Notes: a model not told the origin generated them from the sequence alone. A stretch of DNA of 18,254 nucleotides from JBDTOX01 sp039933015 (GCA_039933015.1 JBDTOX010000010.1:1-18254), one strand, 5' to 3'; positions 1 through 9,421 are shown, counted from the stretch's first letter. A program made the numbers and translations.

Positions 1-1148
1 GCCAACAGCTCATTAAACAGTTGGCTTACCCGCTCAGCATTGCGAATCCAGGTAAGCCCTTGCTCGTCGATAGTGGCACGTGCACTGGCACCGATGCGCT
101 GCCGCAGTCCAGTGTCGCGGCTCACGCGTTCGATCGCATCAGCCAGTGCGCCGGGCTGCCCTGGCTCGAACAGCACCGCATTCTTGCCGTCGCTCAAAAT
201 TTCCATGATGTTAGGCTGCGCCGGTGCAACGATAGCGCGCCCGAGCATCAGGTATTCGAACAGCTTCAATGGGGATGCGTAGGCAACTACTGCCGGCTGC
301 AGGGCTATGTCGAATGCGGCGACATGGCGCATGACGTCGTCGCGTCCGATGATGCCGGTAATAGTCAGTCGATCGGCGATGCCAAGCCGGTGCGCCTGGG
401 CTTCCAGATTTGCGCGTGCCGGTCCATCGCCAATCACTAGCAGGTGCCGCGTTGCGTTGGCATTGTCGTGCGCGATTAAATCGATCACGGTATCGAGACC
501 ATGCCAGTCCCGCAAGAAACCGGTAAAGCCCAGCACCATTTTACCTTGCAGACCGAGCATGTTCTTTGCTGTCTCGGTGTCGGGCGCGGTACCAAAGCGT
601 TCCAGATTGATGCCGTTGGGAATCACCCGAATGCGTGCCTTGGGTACACCCTCAGCAGCAACCATGTCGCCCAGCACATGCGTGACCGGCAACACGTAAT
701 CTGCACCGTGCCAGGCATAATGTTGCGTCCATTGCGCAAATCGCTTGAGTGAAATGCCGTCATAACGTGCACGTTCTTGATACAAGGGCGCATTCACTTC
801 CAGCAGCATCGGTAAGCCATATAGGCGCTTGAGCCATATGCCAGCCGGCAAGAACAAGTTATAGCGCTCATACAGGCAATCCGGACGGTGCTTACGCATA
901 GCGTGCCGTAACCGGAAAAAGGCTAGCACCGCGTAAGACAGCTCTAATAACTCGTATGCGATCTGGGGCAAATGCCGTTTCATCCAGACCACTAAGCCAG
1001 CATCCGCACCGAACTCTTCTTTCTCCATTGCCGCTGGCGCGACCAGGATGACTTCATGGCCGAGCGCCTTCAATGCGCCTATCATTTCCTCAACATGGAC
1101 GTACTGGCCATCTTTGGAGCGGATGCGGTGATGGTAGAGGATTTTCAT
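1..1148 (-). CDS. GT4-family glycosyltransferase, C-terminus cut by window edge
   Basis: This frame starts at ATG 1148 and stays open to base 1, giving about 382 residues with no stop, so only the extreme C-terminus is missing. The protein begins MKILYHHRIRSKDGQYVHVE, the N-terminal beta strand and loop of a GT-B fold enzyme. Late in the protein come the stretch IPNGINLERF, which fits the family's inter-domain region, and the segment SPLKLFEYLMLGRAIVAP, which resembles the nucleotide-sugar-binding EX7E region of GT4 retaining glycosyltransferases. Its ATG overlaps the TGA of the preceding glycosyltransferase gene by four bases (ATGA at 1145-1148), so the two are probably translationally coupled. 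It likely adds one sugar to the lipid-linked exopolysaccharide repeat at the cytoplasmic face of the inner membrane. Donor and acceptor cannot be read from the sequence. The family call is firm; the specific role is inferred from context. Confidence 0.88.
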   Translation of the reverse strand, partial: MKILYHHRIRSKDGQYVHVEEMIGALKALGHEVILVAPAAMEKEEFGADAGLVVWMKRHLPQIAYELLELSYAVLAFFRLRHAMRKHRPDCLYERYNLFLPAGIWLKRLYGLPMLLEVNAPLYQERARYDGISLKRFAQWTQHYAWHGADYVLPVTHVLGDMVAAEGVPKARIRVIPNGINLERFGTAPDTETAKNMLGLQGKMVLGFTGFLRDWHGLDTVIDLIAHDNANATRHLLVIGDGPARANLEAQAHRLGIADRLTITGIIGRDDVMRHVAAFDIALQPAVVAYASPLKLFEYLMLGRAIVAPAQPNIMEILSDGKNAVLFEPGQPGALADAIERVSRDTGLRQRIGASARATIDEQGLTWIRNAERVSQLFNELL

Positions 1149-2323
1149 GAGGTGTGTGCCCGAGTCAAGCGGTTGAATACCTGCACCTGTCCAGCGCTTG
1201 TTTCGTCCCAGCTGAATTGCTCGGCATAAGTGCGCGTGGCGACACGGTCAGGATAGTGCTCCCTGAGCTGGCGGATTGCCGCAAGCAGCGCTGTGCTGCT
1301 GCGCTCGGCCACCAACATGCCGGCTTCAGGTGCTGCGACGATGTCTGGTGCCGCGCCTACGCTGGTCGCGATCACAGGCGTGCCGCAAGCCAGGGACTCC
1401 AGCAATACGTTAGGCCAGCCCTCGCGCGCCGAGGCCAGCACCAAGGCATCAGCTGCGCCATAATGATTGCGCAGCGCATCCTGTTCCATGTTGCCCAGTA
1501 TGCGAACTCGATCATCAAGGCCGAGGTCTGCGATCATCCGGCACAGCCGAGGCTGATCTGGCCCTTGGCCGATGATCAGCAGCATGGCATCAGGCAGATG
1601 CGCGACGGTTTCAATCACAAGATCATGGCCTTTTGCGGGCACCAGATTGCCGACAGATAGCAGCACGAAACCACTTACACCCAGCGTGCGACGCATCATC
1701 TCGCGTTCAACAGGCCTGAACAGCGCCATATCTACACCATTGCGCAGCGCCGTAATTTTTGAAGGATGCACGCCCATTTCAACCAGTACTTGCTTCAACG
1801 CCGTACTCACTGTTATCAGGTGATCGGCACGGCGCGTCGCCCAGCTAATCCATTTGCGCGGCAAAGGCAGGCGAGCGATCAGGTTGAGGTCGCTGCCACG
1901 CGCGGTTATCACCAGCGGCTTGCGGAAGGTGCGCGCAAGTAATGCCGCCGCGACTCCATCGGGATAAAAATAATGTGCATCAATCACATCAAAATCATAA
2001 CCATCGCGCAGCAATCCCTGCAGGATAGGCGTTACCGCTTGCGCCATCAGCCAGGGGGTGAGTGACATCCCGATTTTGGGCAGCAAGGGGTAGCGTGGGT
2101 GATAAACCTCAATGCCGTGGTATAGCTCTTGACGCGGTACACGTGCATAAGCGGCATAATCGCCAAACATTGAAGCTTTCCAGGGGAACCAGGGTACCGG
2201 TGCTACTACCTTGGCTTCGATGCCTGTATGCATGATCAACTGACGCAACCGGGTTTCAACAAAAATACCGTGCCGGTTGCGCGTCGTGTCGGGGTAGAGT
2301 GTGGTGAAAGTTAGAATCTTCAA
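1145..2323 (-). CDS. GT4-family glycosyltransferase with TTG start
   Basis: This 392-residue GT-B glycosyltransferase begins MKILTFTTLYPDTTRNRHGI, a typical N-terminus of GT4 enzymes in exopolysaccharide clusters. An ITARGSD motif follows in the N-terminal domain. The C-terminal domain has LLSVGNLVPAKGHD and the donor-binding EX7E motif in EGWPNVLLE. The start codon is TTG (2323-2321). It is decided by an in-frame TGA three codons upstream (TGA AAA AAC TTG) and by the conserved residues that follow immediately. No good Shine-Dalgarno sequence is visible in front of it. It follows the amidotransferase gene after a gap of 112 bases in which I see no gene, and its stop overlaps the next glycosyltransferase start. 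It probably extends the polysaccharide repeat unit; sugar specificity is unknown. Confidence 0.9.
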   Translation of the reverse strand: MKILTFTTLYPDTTRNRHGIFVETRLRQLIMHTGIEAKVVAPVPWFPWKASMFGDYAAYARVPRQELYHGIEVYHPRYPLLPKIGMSLTPWLMAQAVTPILQGLLRDGYDFDVIDAHYFYPDGVAAALLARTFRKPLVITARGSDLNLIARLPLPRKWISWATRRADHLITVSTALKQVLVEMGVHPSKITALRNGVDMALFRPVEREMMRRTLGVSGFVLLSVGNLVPAKGHDLVIETVAHLPDAMLLIIGQGPDQPRLCRMIADLGLDDRVRILGNMEQDALRNHYGAADALVLASAREGWPNVLLESLACGTPVIATSVGAAPDIVAAPEAGMLVAERSSTALLAAIRQLREHYPDRVATRTYAEQFSWDETSAGQVQVFNRLTRAHTS

Positions 2324-2435
2324 GTTTTTTCAGCTTGTGTGGAGCCCGTGCTGGATTTGTATATCTTCTTTTTTATCGTGCATGACCAGACGACGGCAGG
2401 ACATGTCAGACTGCGCATGAACGCAGCGACGGAAA

Positions 2436-4370
2436 TCATGCCATCGCCTCGGCGACACGTGTAGCAGGATTTACCTGCACATTGCCTTCATTGTTACGCA
2501 GGAACGCTTCGAACATCAGCAAAGTCCAAATTGAGGTGCTGTAATCGTGCAGACCACTTTGGTGCTGATCTACCATTCCGCACAGAAAATCCATGTCAAA
2601 TAAACCCGAGTCTGACATGCGTGTGCCCAGCACGGCCGCGCGCGTTTGGTCGCGTAAAGGGCCGCGCAGCCAGCTCGCCAGGGGTACTGCGAAACCCATT
2701 TTCGGTCGGTACAGGACCTCGTTTGGCAAATGTGCTTCCATGGCCTTTTTGAGTACGTGCTTGCCTTCAGTGCCATTTAGTTTTAGTTCTGGCGGCAGGC
2801 CAGCTACCCATTCGATCAGCTTGTGATCCATAAGGGGTTCGCGCACTTCCAGTGCGTGCGCCATGCTGGCGCGATCCACCTTGGTATTGATGTCTCCTAC
2901 CAAATAGGTTTTGTAATCGAGATATTGAATTGCAGACAAGGGGTGCTCAGGCGCATTTTTTGCGTGACCACGCATCACCTCTATGGCCTGGTAGCCTTGC
3001 AGGTCCTGCTTGAAACGTGCGCTAAACATGCGTCCGCGCAGTTCATCCGACACGAATGAAACGCTGTGAAAATACGCTTCCATGCTGTCGCGCGCCAGTG
3101 CCTGAAGTGTCGTCTTGGCACGTAGCATTTTCGGCGCCCAATCGGCCTTGGGGTAGGTTGTGCCTAGCAGGCCAAACAATGGACGACGCAAAGACAAGGG
3201 TAGTAGATTACGTACGCGCTCCTCGTGCATGTGCCAGCGATAGCGCCGGTAACCGGCGAAAGTCTCGTCGCCGCCATCGCCGGATAAGGCCACAGTGACG
3301 CGCTTGCGCGCTAATTGGCACACGCGATAGGTGGGAATGGCGGAGCTGTCGGCATAGGGTTCATCGTATAACGCAGCGAGGGTATCAATCAGTCCATAGT
3401 CGTCGGTATCTACTATGTCTAGCGAATGGTGCGTATGGTAGCGATTGGCGACTAGCTCTGCGAATTCTGATTCGTTATATGCACGGTCGTTGAACCCGAT
3501 TGAGCAGGTGTTCACCGGATCGGACATGAGGCCAGCCATCATCGCGACCACCGCGCTGGAATCAACGCCGCCGGAAAGAAATGCACCTAGCGGTACTTCG
3601 GACATCAGGCGAATCTTGATTGATTCGCGCAAGCGGTCGACCAACTCATGTTGTGCGTCCTGTTCGCTGATCAGGCCGATACTCTTGAACGATACATCCC
3701 AGTATTGCCTGGGCGCAGGCAAGGGCTCGCCGCGCTTGACCGTGAGCGTATGTGCAGGCGGAAGTTTGAGCGCCTGTTTGTAGATGGTACGCGGCTCCGG
3801 CACATAGCCGTAGGCAAAATATTCCTCTACCGCATATGGATCAATTTCGCGTTTGAGTCCGGGATGCGCGGTCAGCGCTTTGAGTTCAGAACCGAAAATC
3901 AGTTGGCCATCATCGAGCAAGGCATAGAATAGCGGTTTTACGCCCATGCGGTCGCGCGCCAGGAATAGGGTTTCCTTGTTGCGATCCCACAGGCCGAAGG
4001 CGAACATACCACGAAAGCGTTCGACGCAGCTCTCACCCCACTGTTCCCAGGCATGGACGATGACTTCGGTATCGCAATGGGTGCGGAACGTGTGGCCCAG
4101 TTGGATCAATTCTGCCATGAGTTCTGGATAATTATAGATTTCGCCATTGAACGTGACGATCACGCTGCCGTCTTCATTGAACAGCGGTTGTTGGCCGCTG
4201 GAGAGGTCAATGATGGAAAGTCGGCGGTGGCCCAAGCCCAGACCCGGTTCCGTGTGCATACCACCCTCATCGGGTCCCCGGTGGAACTGGGCCTGGTTCA
4301 TGCGTGCCAGAAGTTCCTGATTGATGTTTCGTCGCCCCTTGAGGTCGAAAATGCCGACAATTCCGCACAT
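2436..4370 (-). CDS. XrtA/PEP-CTERM-associated glutamine-dependent amidotransferase (asparagine synthase-like, TIGR03108-like)
   Basis: This is a 644-residue class II glutamine amidotransferase of the asparagine synthase type. It starts MCGIVGIF, so after Met removal Cys2 is the N-terminal nucleophile that releases ammonia from glutamine. The glutaminase domain covers roughly residues 2-215, with FHRGPDEGG near 29-37 and NGEIYNY near 75-81. The synthetase domain follows, with the pyrophosphate-binding SGGVDSS at 266-272 and LSGDGGDE further on. Homologues in exosortase A clusters form a subfamily thought to amidate a polysaccharide or protein-linked substrate, not to serve general asparagine synthesis. 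That role is inferred from context. An AAGGA ribosome site overlaps the stop of the upstream glycosyltransferase, leaving 14 bases between the two genes. Length and motifs are complete. Confidence 0.93.
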   Translation of the reverse strand: MCGIVGIFDLKGRRNINQELLARMNQAQFHRGPDEGGMHTEPGLGLGHRRLSIIDLSSGQQPLFNEDGSVIVTFNGEIYNYPELMAELIQLGHTFRTHCDTEVIVHAWEQWGESCVERFRGMFAFGLWDRNKETLFLARDRMGVKPLFYALLDDGQLIFGSELKALTAHPGLKREIDPYAVEEYFAYGYVPEPRTIYKQALKLPPAHTLTVKRGEPLPAPRQYWDVSFKSIGLISEQDAQHELVDRLRESIKIRLMSEVPLGAFLSGGVDSSAVVAMMAGLMSDPVNTCSIGFNDRAYNESEFAELVANRYHTHHSLDIVDTDDYGLIDTLAALYDEPYADSSAIPTYRVCQLARKRVTVALSGDGGDETFAGYRRYRWHMHEERVRNLLPLSLRRPLFGLLGTTYPKADWAPKMLRAKTTLQALARDSMEAYFHSVSFVSDELRGRMFSARFKQDLQGYQAIEVMRGHAKNAPEHPLSAIQYLDYKTYLVGDINTKVDRASMAHALEVREPLMDHKLIEWVAGLPPELKLNGTEGKHVLKKAMEAHLPNEVLYRPKMGFAVPLASWLRGPLRDQTRAAVLGTRMSDSGLFDMDFLCGMVDQHQSGLHDYSTSIWTLLMFEAFLRNNEGNVQVNPATRVAEAMA

Positions 4371-4384
4371 GGTGATGGTTATCC

Positions 4385-5536
4385 TTATCGTTTCAGTATG
4401 CGTCCGTAGACCGACAAATAGCCCTGTACCATTGCATCCAGGCTGAACTGGCGATCAATGATGGTGCGCGCGGCACGACCATGAGCATGCCGCTGGTCAG
4501 CATCGCGGACATAATTTAGCAGAGCATGTGCCATTGCATCCGGGTCGGCGGGAGGAACCAGGAAGCCGGTCGTCCCTTCATGCACCAGTTCCAGATTGCC
4601 GCCCACTCTGGTTGCAATCACGGGCAAGCCGGTTGCCATGGCCTCTAGAATGGTATTGGAGATACCTTCGCCCAGGGAAGGTAGTACGAAGATATCCATG
4701 GCGGCCATGAGTTCGGGGATATCGGCGCGCTCGCCTGGGAGCCACGCGAGTTGACCGGCGCCTTGCTGATCTAGCAGTTGCAGACAGGTGGCGCGAGTTT
4801 CTCCATCACCGACGATGAGCAGGCGCAGACGGTTACGTAGTGCCGGAGCCAGTTCCAGCAGTATTAAAAAGGCCTGGACCAGATTGGGGTAATCCTTGAC
4901 GGCTACCATGCGCCCGACACTACCGATGATGATGTTGTCGTTGTGAAAAAATCCCGGAGGGCCAAGGTATTCGCGTGGGGCGTGCGAAGGGCGAAAACGG
5001 ATATTGTCCACGCCGTTGTAGATCTGACTCGCTTTGTCGCGCATGACGCCAACCGTATCCATAAGCCAGTTCTGCAAATCCTTGCTGACGGCAATGTAGT
5101 GGCCGACAAACGGGCGAATCAGCTTGCGCAGCAGGTTGTATTTCTTATTTTTGCCATACAGGTCGTAGATGTCGCGGCCATGCTCTCCATGCACGCGACC
5201 ACGCACACCCGCCAGCGCAGCCACTACTTGGATTTCCAGGGCTGATAGGTTGCGGGTATGCACAATCGCAGGCCGCAGCTGCCGAAAAATCCGGAACAGC
5301 CGCACATACAAGCCAAGATCGTGGCCATCCTGCTTTGCCATGTCATAGATCTCGACGTTATCCTGCTTTAGCCGCTTGCGGAAATCGGTGTACCCCTGCA
5401 GACACACGATGGCGTGCCGATAGCGATCCGCAGGCATGTGATTGATCAGGTTAACCACACCGTTTTCCAGGCCACCGACACCGAATCGGTGGATGACGTG
5501 GACAATCAACGGCATGTCTGTGACGGGGCGCGTCAT
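4385..5536 (-). CDS. XrtA-associated GT4 glycosyltransferase (TIGR03088-like)
   Basis: This 383-residue GT-B enzyme has MPLIVHVIHRFGVGGLENGV at residues 8-27, which is characteristic of the second sugar transferase of exosortase A loci. IYNGVDNIRF sits in mid-protein and IIGSVGRMVAVKDY follows at the start of the C-terminal domain. The EX7E donor-binding motif is in EGISNTILE. It presumably transfers a sugar to the growing exopolysaccharide repeat in the cytoplasm. Its ATG (5536-5534) overlaps the TGA of the exosortase gene in an ATGA junction, which suggests translational coupling and one transcript. An alternative start is Met8, which is closer to the conserved strand. The coupled ATG is preferred here because of the overlap. 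Confidence 0.92.
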   Translation of the reverse strand: MTRPVTDMPLIVHVIHRFGVGGLENGVVNLINHMPADRYRHAIVCLQGYTDFRKRLKQDNVEIYDMAKQDGHDLGLYVRLFRIFRQLRPAIVHTRNLSALEIQVVAALAGVRGRVHGEHGRDIYDLYGKNKKYNLLRKLIRPFVGHYIAVSKDLQNWLMDTVGVMRDKASQIYNGVDNIRFRPSHAPREYLGPPGFFHNDNIIIGSVGRMVAVKDYPNLVQAFLILLELAPALRNRLRLLIVGDGETRATCLQLLDQQGAGQLAWLPGERADIPELMAAMDIFVLPSLGEGISNTILEAMATGLPVIATRVGGNLELVHEGTTGFLVPPADPDAMAHALLNYVRDADQRHAHGRAARTIIDRQFSLDAMVQGYLSVYGRILKR

Positions 5537-7095
5537 TTATTTCCTCTCGCTTGTTCCAGGCTTTGCCGTAACGCAGGAGAAGCCTGTGCAAGAAAATTTT
5601 CCATTGTCGTCACAACTCCATCGGGCCGCGTGTCGTAAGGGGCAAAAATAACAACATCCACACCGTCATTGCTCCTGCCCATGAGACGTTGTTTGGCCTG
5701 AAGCCATTTTGCCCAATAGGCATTGGCGGTTTGCGTGTTGCCTATCCAGTACCACTGCCAGGCCAGCATGTGGAGATTGCCCCAGCGCAAGAGGCTTTGC
5801 CGAACGCTGCCTGGCTCTTTTTCACCGTGCAGGGTGCGTCTCGATTCGCCGATTGTGCTCCATTCATGAATTTTTTCATCGGCGAGGACATTCAGGGAAG
5901 TGATCGCTTCGGCATTCTGGCGCTGGTTGCGGAAAAAGGCGATATAAATGCCGATGACCTGATCACCGTTGCGATATTCCTGCATCACAGTAGATGCCGC
6001 ACCCGGAAAGCGGGGTTTTAGCCCGGTGATAGGTGACGCAGCAGTCCATGGCCCTATGGTTTGTGGCAGTAGCAGTGTCACTGGAGCAGGGTTGAAAGTT
6101 TGCTGTTCCAGATGATGCAGGTAGGTTGGTGGGGTCCATGCGATCGCAAGTGCGGCGACGGCAAAACCGGTGGCCCACAAGGGGGTAGTAGCGGCTGTAG
6201 GAGCGACGCCAGGTATTGACGCCGTTTTGCTTTGCGCGGGTGCTTTGCCATCTTCACGCCAGCGGCTGCCAACCCAGAATAGCGCCAGCATGACGAGGCC
6301 GAAGAACAACCAGCCATAAATCAGATGATCGACCCCGACAGCGAGCTGCATGTTGCTGAAGTGACCGATCAACACGATCATGTAGGCACGCAGGCCATTT
6401 GCGATAATCGGCACGATGATGGAAAGCACGATGAAAACGAGTTGGCGCAGTCGCGAGCGATAAGTCAGGTAGGCATACAGACAACCCAGGGTGAACGATG
6501 CGATGAGGTAACGTACGCCGCTGCAGGCCTCTACTACTGACCAGTGGCCGGAGGGGATGGTGAATTGAGTGCCTTCGCGAAATACCGGAATACCCGTAAG
6601 TTGCAGCGCAGACACGGTGAAGTCTGCGGTGAAATTGATGAGGGGAAGGACAAAGATTTCGCCGAACGGCACAGCCAGCAAGGTAAATGCCAATGGAAAA
6701 GCCATGGCGCGGGCAACGCGTAAACCGAGTATGGATGCGGTGACTGCCGGAATCATGGCAACGAACATATATTGTTCGGCGACCTGTACGCCTGCGGACT
6801 GGGCAATCAGCCACCCAAGGCCGAAAACCGCGAGGGCGGCGAGGGCCAATGCGCTGGGGCGGGGTGTGATCGAGCTTAGGTGAGTCCGCTCGCGCCAGAT
6901 GAGATAGAGGCTAATGGGATAAATGATGAAGCCATGGGCGTAGGTTTCTGAGCTCTGCCAGAGGGCAACCAGAGATACTGCTGTTTCCTGATAAATCCAC
7001 ACCAGGCTGACCAGTGCCGCAATTACGAGCGCCATGTATACGCGCCAGTATTTGCCAGGGGAGTGAGGAGTGAATATTGGGCTTGGGTTTTTCAT
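5533..7095 (-). CDS. xrtA: Exosortase A fused to EpsI domain
   Basis: This 520-residue protein has two parts. Residues about 15-280 form a polytopic inner-membrane exosortase with roughly eight hydrophobic segments. The three residues conserved in exosortases are visible: Cys191 in VEACSGVRYL, Arg236 in NGLRAYMI and His257 in VDHLIYGW. By analogy with sortases, these cleave PEP-CTERM tails of secreted proteins on the periplasmic side. After a linker near 281-305 and a further hydrophobic segment near 306-322, residues about 330-515 match the EpsI domain, a periplasmic module first named in a methanolan cluster, whose activity is unknown. Fused XrtA-EpsI proteins are common in Proteobacteria. 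The ATG overlaps the preceding TAA by one base (TAATG at 7093-7097). No PEP-CTERM substrate is encoded in this window. Confidence 0.95.
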   Translation of the reverse strand: MKNPSPIFTPHSPGKYWRVYMALVIAALVSLVWIYQETAVSLVALWQSSETYAHGFIIYPISLYLIWRERTHLSSITPRPSALALAALAVFGLGWLIAQSAGVQVAEQYMFVAMIPAVTASILGLRVARAMAFPLAFTLLAVPFGEIFVLPLINFTADFTVSALQLTGIPVFREGTQFTIPSGHWSVVEACSGVRYLIASFTLGCLYAYLTYRSRLRQLVFIVLSIIVPIIANGLRAYMIVLIGHFSNMQLAVGVDHLIYGWLFFGLVMLALFWVGSRWREDGKAPAQSKTASIPGVAPTAATTPLWATGFAVAALAIAWTPPTYLHHLEQQTFNPAPVTLLLPQTIGPWTAASPITGLKPRFPGAASTVMQEYRNGDQVIGIYIAFFRNQRQNAEAITSLNVLADEKIHEWSTIGESRRTLHGEKEPGSVRQSLLRWGNLHMLAWQWYWIGNTQTANAYWAKWLQAKQRLMGRSNDGVDVVIFAPYDTRPDGVVTTMENFLAQASPALRQSLEQARGNK

Positions 7096-8327
7096 TACAC
7101 CTGCCTGGGTTGATCGACTGGGTTTGAAATAGCGGGAGCCTGCTCCAGCAATCGATCCACACGCTGCAGGCTGTTGTTCCAGCTGTAGGTTTGTTCCACG
7201 CGCCGGCGCGCTGCCTGCCCCAGTGTTTCGTCAGGCTGTGACAATTGCGCTGCAATGTGCGAGATGAATGCTGCCGCATCATACGCGAGGATCACTTCAT
7301 GGTTGATTTCGGCATCAATGCCTTCAAGGGCCTGTGGTGAAACGATGACCGTTTTGGCCATAGCCATGGCCTCGAGTACCTTGTTCTGAATGCCGCGCGC
7401 AATGCGCAACGGCGCCACGGAAATCGCAGCGTGGGCCACATAGGGGCGAACATCTGGCACGCTGCCGGTCACGATAATGGCGGCACCAGCTAGTGCCTGC
7501 ACCTCTGCAGTGGGCCGCGAACCGACGATGTAGAAGCGTACATCAGAAAATTGCGCGTGCAGCGCGGGAAAAACTTCGCGGGCAAACCAGGCGACGGCAT
7601 CCACATTGGCCCAGTAGTCCATTGCGCCGGTAAAGACAAGCACGCGTTCACCAAGCGGGTAGGGCATGTCGTAGGTACGTGCAGGAGAAAAGTAATCCAG
7701 GTCCACGCCATTGTTGTAATAGCCGACCCGGCTGGCACACTCGGGCGCCAGCTGCTGAAACAGTTCAGCCTCGGCGCGAGAGACAAAGGTAGAGGCCTCC
7801 AGGGTGCTGGCGATGCGGCGCTCGTAAGCGAACAGCGAGCGCGCTTCGCGGCGATATACCCAGCTTATCGGCCAGGATTTGCGCTCGGCATATTGCCGCC
7901 ATTTGTCGGAATCGATATCCACGAAATCGATAACACGATGCAGTTTCGGGTATGCCATGACGTACTGGGCCATGGCGGACGAATACACCACAACATGACG
8001 GATGTGCCGGTTGGCAATCAACTGGTCAACCCAGTTTTGTAGCGCGGCATCTCGATAATACGGGGCTGTGAGCGGCTCTCCACTCAATAACCCATAAGTG
8101 CTGCGCAGTGTGGCCCAATGTGGGTTCAACGGCAGCAATTTCATTTCACCAGCCACCATGTCTACAAGGGACTGCGTGTATTGCCAGTCTTCAGCGGCAT
8201 CAACGAACGCACCAAGATGAATCCTGAAATTACGGGACAGATGTTTAAGCAGATGGTACGAACGAATCTTGTCACCCTTGTTGGGTGGGTAAGGGATACG
8301 ATGAGCAAGAAACAGCAGCTCTTTCAT
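7095..8327 (-). CDS. XrtA-associated glycosyltransferase (TIGR03087-like)
   Basis: This is a 410-residue GT-B glycosyltransferase. The N-terminus MKELLFLAHRIPYPPNKGDK is the hallmark of the first sugar transferase family of exosortase A loci. The N-terminal domain includes VIDFVDIDSDKWRQYA. The C-terminal domain has VFTGAMDYWANVDAV and a donor-site region KVLEAMAMAKTVIVSP, with the family's Glu in EAMAM. It probably acts in the cytoplasm on the lipid-linked repeat. It lies three bases after the FemAB-like gene and overlaps the exosortase start by one base, so all three are almost certainly co-transcribed. Donor sugar cannot be inferred. Confidence 0.93.
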   Translation of the reverse strand: MKELLFLAHRIPYPPNKGDKIRSYHLLKHLSRNFRIHLGAFVDAAEDWQYTQSLVDMVAGEMKLLPLNPHWATLRSTYGLLSGEPLTAPYYRDAALQNWVDQLIANRHIRHVVVYSSAMAQYVMAYPKLHRVIDFVDIDSDKWRQYAERKSWPISWVYRREARSLFAYERRIASTLEASTFVSRAEAELFQQLAPECASRVGYYNNGVDLDYFSPARTYDMPYPLGERVLVFTGAMDYWANVDAVAWFAREVFPALHAQFSDVRFYIVGSRPTAEVQALAGAAIIVTGSVPDVRPYVAHAAISVAPLRIARGIQNKVLEAMAMAKTVIVSPQALEGIDAEINHEVILAYDAAAFISHIAAQLSQPDETLGQAARRRVEQTYSWNNSLQRVDRLLEQAPAISNPVDQPRQV

Positions 8328-8330
8328 GCC

Positions 8331-9404
8331 TTATCCCAGGTTTTTCACGATGTGCGGACCCAGGAAATTGGCGACAGAAGTCGGTAGCTTGCGCCACATT
8401 TGAATGGGTAAGCGGTATTTGGGGTTGAGGGGGTTGTGTTGTGGAATGCTCCGGGCATTGACCAGATAATACTCATAGTGGAGTGGTGTAGGTTCAAAGC
8501 CCCAGTTCTTCTTGAAATGATATTGTCCCGTGCCGAGCTTACTTCGCCCGTAATCGAACAACCGGTAGCCGCGCTCGCACCCCATGCGCATCAGTTCCCA
8601 ATATTTGAAGTCATTTGCCGCCAGGTGTCGGGCATCCTCCCGGTCGCCGGCGTAATAGGGGAGTACTTCATTTCTGAAATAGAATGTCAGCACGCTGCTG
8701 ACGAGTTGGCCTTCATGAAGTACGGAGAGTATTTCACAATCCTTGCCAAACACTTCTCGCAGCAGGGCAAAATAGCGTTTGGGCAGGGCTGGCGTGCCGT
8801 GCCGTTTCACATTGTCGGCGAACAGGGAAAAGAAGCGATCAACCCCGCTATCCAGTTCGCTGGTGAGGCCGTATTTGATGCTTTTGCGAACCATGGCGCG
8901 CTGTTTGCGCGGGATGTCCAGCATATTTTTTTCTACATCCGGATCAATCGGCTTGCGGAAAGTGAAGTACAAATCCTGGCTTGGCCAATCGGCATGAAAC
9001 GGGTCGAGCTGGCGATATTCCATGTGGTCCACGTTCAGTTCTCGCGCCAGCGCTTGTGCATGTTGATCTAGCGCGTTGCGGGCCTCCTCATCCGAGGCGG
9101 CAATCCCGCCATATGCGCAAAACGCATTGGAGACCAGTGAATGACCAAACAAGTAGCTTTTAATCTCCGTCAGCGGCAATACGCCAACAATGGCGTCGTT
9201 TCGTTCCGCCAGCAGGTAGTGTGTGCGATGGCCGAAGGCTTTCTCAATGATGGTTTTCCATCCCGCACGATGGAAAAACGTGGCTTCCTGACAGGTTTCG
9301 ACAAAAGCGTCCCATTTTCCGAAGTCGGTGTGGCTGAGCAATGTGATTGTGATGTGGGGTGATGCGCCGGGTGGCGCAGTTTCAAATCCTTGGCGAAACG
9401 TCAT
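8331..9404 (-). CDS. FemAB-like XrtA/PEP-CTERM-associated protein (TIGR03019-like)
   Basis: This 357-residue protein of the FemAB/GNAT-like superfamily has an N-terminal half with FHRAGWKTIIEKAFGHRTHY and IVGVLPLTEIKSYLFGHSLV. The C-terminal GNAT-like half contains ILSVLHEGQLVSSVLTFYF, LPYYAGDREDARHLAANDF and LFDYGRSKLGTGQYHFKKNW. Known FemAB proteins add amino acids to lipid II using aminoacyl-tRNA. For this subfamily the substrate is unknown; aminoacylation or acylation of the polysaccharide is a reasonable guess. The frame is open further upstream to 9461, but I choose ATG 9404: a GAAGGA ribosome site precedes it and it follows the deacetylase stop (9422). The longer start would overlap that gene by 40 bases and adds residues without family character. 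Confidence 0.9.
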   Translation of the reverse strand: MTFRQGFETAPPGASPHITITLLSHTDFGKWDAFVETCQEATFFHRAGWKTIIEKAFGHRTHYLLAERNDAIVGVLPLTEIKSYLFGHSLVSNAFCAYGGIAASDEEARNALDQHAQALARELNVDHMEYRQLDPFHADWPSQDLYFTFRKPIDPDVEKNMLDIPRKQRAMVRKSIKYGLTSELDSGVDRFFSLFADNVKRHGTPALPKRYFALLREVFGKDCEILSVLHEGQLVSSVLTFYFRNEVLPYYAGDREDARHLAANDFKYWELMRMGCERGYRLFDYGRSKLGTGQYHFKKNWGFEPTPLHYEYYLVNARSIPQHNPLNPKYRLPIQMWRKLPTSVANFLGPHIVKNLG

Positions 9405-9421
9405 GATTCCTTCTCCCGTCA

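Noticed and set aside
1154..1660. Long plus-strand open frames opposite the glycosyltransferases, and others such as 8436-9071, 5689-6021 and 11734-12177.
   Set aside because: They are antisense shadows of intact minus-strand genes with clear family motifs, and their translations resemble no protein.
6254..6814. A 186-residue minus-strand frame inside the exosortase gene.
   Set aside because: It is a shifted frame of the exosortase coding sequence, with an Arg/His-rich composition and no domain.
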